Made by a program: the position numbers and the translations under genes. The notes under the pieces are model-generated. The model did no database searches. It was not told the DNA's origin and was given only the letters and a program-made list of their open reading frames with translations. From contig JAGDZP010000012.1 of assembly GCA_049115735.1 (NCBI GenBank), positions 310,001-374,000 of the forward strand: a stretch of DNA of 64,000 nucleotides, given 5' to 3'. The stretch comes from CAXBNB01 sp049115735. Its GTDB lineage: Bacteria > Bacteroidota > Bacteroidia > Cytophagales > Cyclobacteriaceae. This document shows positions 58,334-64,000 of this stretch, piece after piece; within the stretch, counting starts at the first letter, position 1; the number at the start of each line of letters is the position of its first letter.

Positions 58334-59542
58334 ATGGAGGTGAAAGAAATAACACAATTGAACCCGAATGGTAGTGGGTATTTTGGGAGTTACGGTGGTG
58401 CATTCATTCCCGAGATGTTGCAGGCTAATGTGCAGGAATTGAAGGAGCAGTACCTGTCAATCATGGAGGAACCGTCTTTTCTGGAAGAGTTTATCAGCTT
58501 GCTGACCGATTATGCAGGACGTCCAACTCCTCTCTATCTGGCGAAGCGCCTATCAGACAAATATGACGCGAACATTTATTTGAAAAGAGAAGATTTGTGT
58601 CATACTGGTGCGCATAAGGTAAACAATACAATTGGACAGGTTTTATTGGCTGAGCGACTGAGTAAAAAGAAAATCATTGCAGAGACCGGTGCTGGTCAAC
58701 ATGGTGTGGCTACCGCAACCGTTTGTGCACTGAAGGGCTTGGAATGCAAGGTGTTTATGGGCGAATTGGATATTCAGCGTCAGGCTCCCAACGTGGGTCG
58801 TATGAAGCTTTTAGGGGCCGAAGTGGTTCCTGCTCTTTCAGGGAATAGAACTCTTAAGGATGCTACGAATGAGGCGCTGAGGTATTGGATCAATCATGCC
58901 TCGGATACTCACTATATTATTGGTTCTGTTGTTGGGCCACACCCATATCCTGATATGGTGGCGAGGTTTCAGTCTATTATCAGTGAGGAGATCAAAAATC
59001 AACTAAAGGAAAAAACCGGAAGCGAACTACCTGATCGTGTGATCGCCTGTGTAGGAGGTGGTAGTAATGCTACAGGTGCTTTCTATAATTTCATTGAGGA
59101 CGAAGAGGTTGAACTGGTGGCTGCAGAAGCTGCGGGCCTTGGTCTTGACTCAGGAGAATCTGCTGCGGCTACTTTCCTCGGAAAGAGGGGAGTCCTGCAT
59201 GGAAGTATGACGACCTTTATGCAGACACCCGATGGCCAGGTGGTAGAGCCATACTCCATTTCAGCAGGCTTGGATTACCCTGGTATTGGTCCAGCTTTGG
59301 CTCACTGGTGGAAATCAGGAAGGGTAAAATTTGAAGCGGTTACTGATGATGAGGCGTTGGCATCTGGAATGGAACTGTGCCGAATTGAAGGAATACTTCC
59401 GGCCATAGAATCATCCCATGCCCTGGCTGCTCTTGACAAAATAAACATTAGAAAAGGTGAAACGATAGTGTTGAATCTTTCCGGTAGAGGGGATAAGGAT
59501 TTGGAAACGTACTTGGACCGTTTTGGTCAAATTGGAAATTAG
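58334..59542 (+). CDS. trpB: Tryptophan synthase, beta chain
   Basis: A 402-residue PLP enzyme joining indole and serine. The PLP lysine lies in HTGAHKVNNTIGQ (about residue 95). The phosphate-binding loop reads CVGGGSNATGAF, and the Glu region AETGAGQHG is present. The start (GYFGSYGGAFIPEML) and C-terminus (LNLSGRGDKDLETY) are canonical for the TrpB1 type that pairs with TrpA. Its partner trpA is displaced by about 490 bp by the inserted four-helix-bundle gene. Confidence 0.97.
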   Translation: MEVKEITQLNPNGSGYFGSYGGAFIPEMLQANVQELKEQYLSIMEEPSFLEEFISLLTDYAGRPTPLYLAKRLSDKYDANIYLKREDLCHTGAHKVNNTIGQVLLAERLSKKKIIAETGAGQHGVATATVCALKGLECKVFMGELDIQRQAPNVGRMKLLGAEVVPALSGNRTLKDATNEALRYWINHASDTHYIIGSVVGPHPYPDMVARFQSIISEEIKNQLKEKTGSELPDRVIACVGGGSNATGAFYNFIEDEEVELVAAEAAGLGLDSGESAAATFLGKRGVLHGSMTTFMQTPDGQVVEPYSISAGLDYPGIGPALAHWWKSGRVKFEAVTDDEALASGMELCRIEGILPAIESSHALAALDKINIRKGETIVLNLSGRGDKDLETYLDRFGQIGN

Positions 59543-59576
59543 CAATGATCAATTAGAAGATGTCAATGATCAATTA
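59543..59576. repeat. Direct repeat before the four-helix-bundle gene
   Basis: CAATGATCAATTA occurs at 59543-59555 and 59564-59576 with a 21-bp period. It starts right after the trpB stop. Reverse-complement-like relatives (CATTGATAATTG) follow the inserted gene at about 60000-60021. Confidence 0.6.
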
Positions 59577-59593
59577 AAAATTGGCAAAGTGCA

Positions 59594-59947
59594 ATGAGTG
59601 ATAATATCATACTGGACAAAAGTTACAGTTTCGCCAAAGTAATTGTTGTTTATTGTTATAGACTTCAAACTGAAAAGAAAGAATATGTTTTGTCGAAACA
59701 ATTGTTGAGGTCGGGAACGTCGGTAGGGGCCAATGTAGAGGAAGGTGTTGGTGGGTTTTCGAAAAAGGACTTTAGGTTTAAAATGTCGACTGCCTATAAA
59801 GAAGCCAGAGAATCAAGGTATTGGCTGAGGCTAATCAAGGATACCAAATTAATCGAATCCCCAGACACAGCTCAACTACTTCAAGAAGTAGAAGAAATTA
59901 TTAAGATCTTATTTAAAATAGTTAAGAATTCTAATCCAGAAAGTTGA
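59594..59947 (+). CDS. Four-helix bundle protein (S23/IVS family) inserted in the trp operon
   Basis: A 117-residue helical protein of the family named after the 23S rRNA intervening-sequence protein. Family marks: LSKQLLRSGTSVGANVEEG (about 34-52), FSKKDFRFKMSTAYKEARESRYWL (about 55-78, read as two segments) and a final helix. Related folds include Avd proteins of diversity-generating retroelements, but no reverse transcriptase or template repeat is seen here. It lies between trpB and trpA and is bracketed by short AT-rich repeats, which suggests later insertion. Function unknown. Confidence 0.85.
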   Translation: MSDNIILDKSYSFAKVIVVYCYRLQTEKKEYVLSKQLLRSGTSVGANVEEGVGGFSKKDFRFKMSTAYKEARESRYWLRLIKDTKLIESPDTAQLLQEVEEIIKILFKIVKNSNPES

Positions 59948-59989
59948 TGTCACATTTGACAATTAGATATGAGAAGTTTCATTCAAGAA

Positions 59990-60021
59990 ATTGCACATTG
60001 ATAATTGCACATTGATAATTG
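59990..60021. repeat. Tandem repeat after the four-helix-bundle gene
   Basis: The 14-bp unit ATTGCACATTGATA occurs at 59990-60003 and 60004-60017, followed by a partial third copy. It abuts the trpA start region. Confidence 0.7.
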
Positions 60022-60030
60022 AATAATAAT

Positions 60031-60804
60031 ATGAACCGAATAAATACTTTACTACAGAACAAAGAAAATATCCTAACGATTTTCTACACTGCAGGATATC
60101 CAAATCTTGAGGATACCATTCCAGTGCTAGAGCAGCTCCAGGCAGTAGGAGCGGACATGGTGGAAGTTGGAATTCCGTTCTCAGATCCAGTGGCAGATGG
60201 ACCGGTCATTCAGCAGGCAAACCTGCAGGCCATTGATAACGGCATGACTGTGGTTAAGCTCTTTGAACAGTTGGAAGGTATGCGAAAGAAGGTCAATATT
60301 CCGGTGCTAATTATGAGCTCACTCAATCCAATATTGCAGTACGGAATGGAGAAGTTTTGTGAGGCTTGTGAGCACGTCGGGATAGATGGTTTGATCCTTC
60401 CTGACCTGCCGGTTGATGTCTATGAAAGTGAATATAAGGCTTTGTTTGAACAACACGGAATTCATAATATTCTGTTAATCACCCCGACTACTCCGGAGGC
60501 CCGAATCGAAGAGATAGATGCTAAGTCTACTGGCTTCATATATCAGGTTTCCTCTTCCAGTATTACTGGAGCAAAAGGGCGGTTTTCTGAGCAGCAAATA
60601 GCCTATTTCAAAAAGATCAAAGCCATGAATTTGTCCACGCCAAATATGATAGGTTTTGGAATCTCAGATGAAAAAACATTTGATCAGGCGTGTCAATACG
60701 CGAAAGGAGGGATCATTGGAAGTGCATTCGTTAAGGCACTGAATTCCGGTGAAGGAAAGGATGGAATAGTTAAAGATTTCGTTCAATCGGTGCGTTCAAT
60801 ATAG
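60031..60804 (+). CDS. trpA: Tryptophan synthase, alpha chain
   Basis: A 257-residue TIM-barrel lyase that releases indole from indole glycerol phosphate for TrpB. ATG 60031 is preferred to a TTG at 60019 that lies inside the repeat. Catalytic Glu45 (MVEVGIPFSDP) and Asp56 (PVADGPVIQQA) are present, as is the flexible-loop region QVSSSSITGAKGRF. It ends the operon; no clear terminator is seen behind it. Confidence 0.95.
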   Translation: MNRINTLLQNKENILTIFYTAGYPNLEDTIPVLEQLQAVGADMVEVGIPFSDPVADGPVIQQANLQAIDNGMTVVKLFEQLEGMRKKVNIPVLIMSSLNPILQYGMEKFCEACEHVGIDGLILPDLPVDVYESEYKALFEQHGIHNILLITPTTPEARIEEIDAKSTGFIYQVSSSSITGAKGRFSEQQIAYFKKIKAMNLSTPNMIGFGISDEKTFDQACQYAKGGIIGSAFVKALNSGEGKDGIVKDFVQSVRSI

Positions 60805-61253
60805 CTAAATCCAAAATTTAGGCTTGTCTAAAAAATAAGGTTTAATTAATTAATATTCAGATAATTGTATTCCTATAACTAAATGTATTATTTCAATTCT
60901 TTTCTATAGTTCATCAATTCAATGATTATCTAAAATTCAGAAGTTTCAATCCGATTGCGTTGGCCTATGAAGTACCATTCATGTATTTAGCCCTACAATA
61001 ATTTAGCTATTTGTGTTATTCTGCTTATTTTGCTGAGTAGTTAAAATTCAACACGAATTATATTCAAAAATTTATGGCCGATCCTTACAAGCCTAATTTT
61101 TCTATTACTCAATCAAGCTTCTTTTTACTTCTGTATTTTTCTTCAAGCTTTTTATCGGCTTGTGAAAAATCTATGGGGTGAAGTGACTAATGAGATAGAC
61201 CATGTTCGTATCAAATTTTAGCAATTAAACATTAACCTTTATTACTCAATTAC
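60805..61253. other. AT-rich intergenic region
   Basis: About 450 bp between trpA and the peptide transporter. Apart from one small lipoprotein-like frame (61074-61181) I see no gene, strong hairpin or clear promoter. Confidence 0.5.
61074..61181 (+). CDS. Possible 35-residue lipoprotein
   Basis: A short frame encoding a hydrophobic stretch ending in a lipobox (FFLLLYFSSSFLSAC, Cys30), then EKSMG and stop. The pattern resembles very small bacterial lipoproteins, but it could also be the broken start of a lost gene or chance. The N-terminus MADPYKPNFS is not basic, which weakens the signal-peptide reading. No support beyond the motif. Confidence 0.25.
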   Translation: MADPYKPNFSITQSSFFLLLYFSSSFLSACEKSMG

Positions 61254-63017
61254 ATGGAAAAAGAAGAAGAAATATTTGGGCACCCCAAGGGATTGTATAT
61301 CTGTTTTCTGACAGAGATGTGGGAACGATTTTCATTCTACGGAATGAAATTTTTGCTCTTACTTTATTTGACAAAGTATCATCTTTTTACAGATTCAAAT
61401 GGCCTTGATATTCTAGGTGCATATGCCGGGCTTGTTTATGCAATGCCAGTAATTGGTGGAATGCTTGCGGACAGGTATTTGGGTATGAGGAAAGCCGTAA
61501 TATTTGGTGGAATTATGTTGTGCCTTGGTCACCTTGGTATGGCCTTCGAAGGACAGCAGGCAACCATGGTTAATGGTTCTGTGGTTCAGGACTTATTTGC
61601 TCTAAATGTCTTCTATTTTTCATTGGCTTTGATCATTGTAGGTGTTGGGTTTTTGAAACCAAATATTTCAACTATAGTAGGAAAACTTTATACCGAAGGA
61701 GATGACAGGAGGGATTCTGGTTTTACTATTTTTTATATGGGAATTAATCTGGGATCATTTCTAGCAACAATAATTTGCGGATGGTTGGGAGAAACCTATG
61801 GTTGGGGATACGGGTTTGGTGCTGCCGGAATTGGAATGCTGCTGGGACTAGTCACTTTTAGTTGGGGACAAAAGTTCTTACATGGACATGCTGAACCGGA
61901 AAACCCAGGAATTCTAAAAGAGAAATCTCCTATAGGATTAAATAAGGAAAGCACAATCTATCTAACCTCAGTTTTAAGTGTAGCTCTAATTTGGTTTTTG
62001 GTTCAATCAAATGCAATAGTCCATAGTGCATTGAACATTATGGCGTTGGCCACACTTGTTTGGTTAGTATGGTTTCTCTATAAATATTGTAATTCAGTTG
62101 AAAGGGGGCGAATGAGCGTGCTAGCTGGACTTACAATTTTCACTGTAGTTTTTTGGGCACTATTTGAACAGTCAGCAGCTTCAATGACCCTTTATGCAGA
62201 TAGGGTTGTTGACAGAGTGATGTTAGATCAACTCTTTACATCAGATTCTACTGGTGGGCTATATGTTTTGGGAATAATATTATTAGCTATTCCATTTATT
62301 GTAGCCTTTTTAGGAAGGAAAAAATTCAAAGAATTTAATCCTTCGGAATCTAAAATTGTGATTGCAAATTTTGTCCTCATCGGAGGTGCACTAATTTATT
62401 TGGGAGTAAAAACATTTTTATTTGCGGGTGAAGTTTCGTATTCGGATCAAGGAATTCCAGTTTTATGGGAATTGACTGCAGTTCAGACAGGATCTTTAAA
62501 TGCAATGTTTATATTTCTTTTGGCTCCTCTTTTTGCAGTAGCATGGACTTTTCTTGCCAAAAAGAAATGGGAGCCTAATACCCCTATGAAATTTGCATTA
62601 GGTATACTTCAAGCAGGTCTTGGATTTGGAGCTTTGGTATTAGGAGCTACATTTCCTGATTCAGCTGGAAAAGTAGGACTTATCTGGCTTGTACTAGCGT
62701 ATCTATTGCATACAACCGGAGAACTATGTCTCTCACCGGTAGGTCTTTCAGCAGTTACAAAATTAGCAGTACCAAAAGTAGTAGGAGTGATGATGGGGGC
62801 CTGGTTTTTGGCTACAGCCTATTCTGAGTTAGTAGCGGCCCAAATAGCAAAATTTGCATCTATTGATACTGAAGGAGGTGTAGTAACTGACGTTGCAGCT
62901 GCACTAGGAACTTATACCGACTTCTTTTCATCTTTGATGTGGGTTGGAGTTGCTATTAGTATTGTCCTTTTCCTAATCAATCCGTTGATGAAAAAAGGAA
63001 TGCATGGTGTTCACTAA
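61254..63017 (+). CDS. POT-family proton-dependent peptide transporter
   Basis: A 587-residue major-facilitator protein with about 14 helices. Family motifs: the proton-coupling segment EMWERFSFYGMKFLLLLYLT (ExxERFxYYG-like, about 20-39), ADRYLGMRKAV, and FYMGINLGSFLATIICGWLG. It imports di- and tripeptides with protons across the inner membrane. It lies 17 bp before a second POT gene, which suggests one transcript. Substrate preference of the two copies cannot be told apart here. Confidence 0.93.
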   Translation: MEKEEEIFGHPKGLYICFLTEMWERFSFYGMKFLLLLYLTKYHLFTDSNGLDILGAYAGLVYAMPVIGGMLADRYLGMRKAVIFGGIMLCLGHLGMAFEGQQATMVNGSVVQDLFALNVFYFSLALIIVGVGFLKPNISTIVGKLYTEGDDRRDSGFTIFYMGINLGSFLATIICGWLGETYGWGYGFGAAGIGMLLGLVTFSWGQKFLHGHAEPENPGILKEKSPIGLNKESTIYLTSVLSVALIWFLVQSNAIVHSALNIMALATLVWLVWFLYKYCNSVERGRMSVLAGLTIFTVVFWALFEQSAASMTLYADRVVDRVMLDQLFTSDSTGGLYVLGIILLAIPFIVAFLGRKKFKEFNPSESKIVIANFVLIGGALIYLGVKTFLFAGEVSYSDQGIPVLWELTAVQTGSLNAMFIFLLAPLFAVAWTFLAKKKWEPNTPMKFALGILQAGLGFGALVLGATFPDSAGKVGLIWLVLAYLLHTTGELCLSPVGLSAVTKLAVPKVVGVMMGAWFLATAYSELVAAQIAKFASIDTEGGVVTDVAAALGTYTDFFSSLMWVGVAISIVLFLINPLMKKGMHGVH

Positions 63018-63034
63018 GAATAACTGCAAATGAC

Positions 63035-64000
63035 ATGACTCAAAACGAGCAGCCTCAATTTCTAGGACACCCAAAAGGGTTGTTCTTTTTGTTCTTTGCT
63101 GAATTGTGGGAGCGCTTTAGCTTCTACGGCATGAGAGCACTTCTCATGGTTTACATGACGGAGGAGATATATCAGGCGCTTACAGAGCGCGATATAATTG
63201 CCTCTACCATTTATGCTGCGTATGGTTCCTTAGTCTATGCTACGCCTGTGCTTGGCGGTATGCTGGCAGACAGGTTGATGGGCTTCAGACGTTCTATTTT
63301 ATTAGGTGGAAGCCTTATGGCTCTTGGACATTTTGTTCTGGCATTTGAGAATCAGGTTGCTTTTTTTCTGGCGCTGGGGCTTTTAATAGTAGGAAATGGT
63401 TTGTTCAAGCCGAACATTTCATCTTTTGTAGGTGCCTTGTATGAGCAGGGAGATGAGCGGAGAGATTCAGGTTTTACAATTTTTTACATGGGCATCAACA
63501 TTGGAGCATTTGTAGCTCCTTTATTCTGTGGGTGGCTTGGGTTCAGTTTTGGCTGGCATTATGGTTTTGGAGCAGCAGGTATAGGTATGGTGCTCGGCCT
63601 TGTGGCATTTTGGATGGGTATAAAAAATGGAATATTCGGTGATCACGGATATGCACCTGATCCGGACGTTCTTGAAAAAAAGAAGTTTGGCTTTAAATTG
63701 AAACACCTTGTTCCGATTATTGCTTTCCTGATAGTTCCGATGATAGCATTAATGATGTATTATGGCAATTTGACCATTCCCATTGTTGGGGAAGTCTATT
63801 ACCAGGGGCAGTTTGTAAGCTATGTGTTTTGGATCATTCTGGCAGTAATTCTCTTTGTTATCATTAAGACGATGACCGAAGTGACCAAAGTTGAACGCGA
63901 GCGCATGGTTGTCATCGTGTTTCTCACTTTGTTTCTTACACTATTTTGGGGGTTTTACGAACTAGCAGGTAGTACATTGACCCTGTTTGCATTAAGAAAT
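63035..64000 (+). CDS. Second POT-family peptide transporter (3' end cut by window)
   Basis: At least 322 residues, open to the window end. It begins MTQNEQPQFLGHPKGLFFLF and has the POT segments ELWERFSFYGMRALLMVYMT, ADRLMGFRRSI and FYMGINIGAFVAPLFCGWLG. It is a paralogue of the preceding gene, with matching motif order but many substitutions, so the duplication is not recent. ATG 63035 is preferred because the nearby ATG at 63030 runs into a stop after two codons. Confidence 0.92.
   Translation, partial: MTQNEQPQFLGHPKGLFFLFFAELWERFSFYGMRALLMVYMTEEIYQALTERDIIASTIYAAYGSLVYATPVLGGMLADRLMGFRRSILLGGSLMALGHFVLAFENQVAFFLALGLLIVGNGLFKPNISSFVGALYEQGDERRDSGFTIFYMGINIGAFVAPLFCGWLGFSFGWHYGFGAAGIGMVLGLVAFWMGIKNGIFGDHGYAPDPDVLEKKKFGFKLKHLVPIIAFLIVPMIALMMYYGNLTIPIVGEVYYQGQFVSYVFWIILAVILFVIIKTMTEVTKVERERMVVIVFLTLFLTLFWGFYELAGSTLTLFALRN

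Noticed and set aside
59594..59947. Avd gene of a diversity-generating retroelement
   Set aside because: No reverse transcriptase and no template/variable repeat pair lie in the surroundings.

Overview
The window looks like chromosomal DNA of a free-living, Gram-negative member of the Bacteroidota, most likely a Cytophagales-type marine or soil organism. The evidence is a sigma/FecR/TonB-receptor/DUF4249 locus, 2-oxoglutarate:ferredoxin oxidoreductase (KorAB), a trpEGDCFBA operon, RAYT elements, promoters of the Bacteroidota type (TTG, about 17-20 bp, TAnnTTTG), and starts without Shine-Dalgarno sequences. No rRNA, tRNA, prophage or CRISPR array was seen.

Layout. 1-840: end of a leucine-rich-repeat protein. 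841-5286: an iron-linked block with a ferritin, a small unknown protein, a LuxR-type regulator whose receiver lacks its phospho-acceptor, an OprO/P-like porin, a secreted FMN-binding (flavinylation-type) protein and a small membrane protein. Three near-identical Fur-like palindromes sit on three promoters of this block. 5267-6086: a RAYT (IS200-like transposase) element between REP-like hairpins and a 55-bp direct duplication. 6126-13050: small secreted proteins, then a five-gene LolA-like/FtsX-permease/ATPase/beta-barrel operon. 13107-18309: a lipoprotein sulfatase and a pair of exported TldD/PmbA-family proteins. 18310-19256: a repeat-rich gap. 19257-24911: an S24-type repressor, a Na/Pi cotransporter and a DEAD-box helicase.

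24918-31820 is a nitrite-assimilation block: a NarX-like sensor and NarL-type regulator, nirD, nirB, and the divergent siroheme methyltransferase gene cobA overlapping a DUF4202 gene. The nirB-cobA promoter region holds four TACGTA motifs. 31817-47847 is mostly housekeeping: KorAB, a YgiQ-like radical SAM protein, an ABC-F ATPase, an NmrA-like protein, an LtaS-like phosphotransferase and a molybdopterin oxidoreductase of unknown substrate. 47970-53296 is an ECF sigma, FecR, STN-TonB receptor and DUF4249 lipoprotein uptake locus.

53300-60804 is the tryptophan operon. It opens with an unannotated 16-codon leader peptide carrying three consecutive Trp codons, followed by mutually exclusive antiterminator and terminator helices: a textbook-like ribosome-mediated attenuator. 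Its intergenic gaps hold short repeats (a 7-bp-phased CTAG array, a repeat cluster, and a four-helix-bundle gene bracketed by AT-rich repeats). The window ends in two tandem POT-family peptide transporters, the second cut by the window edge.
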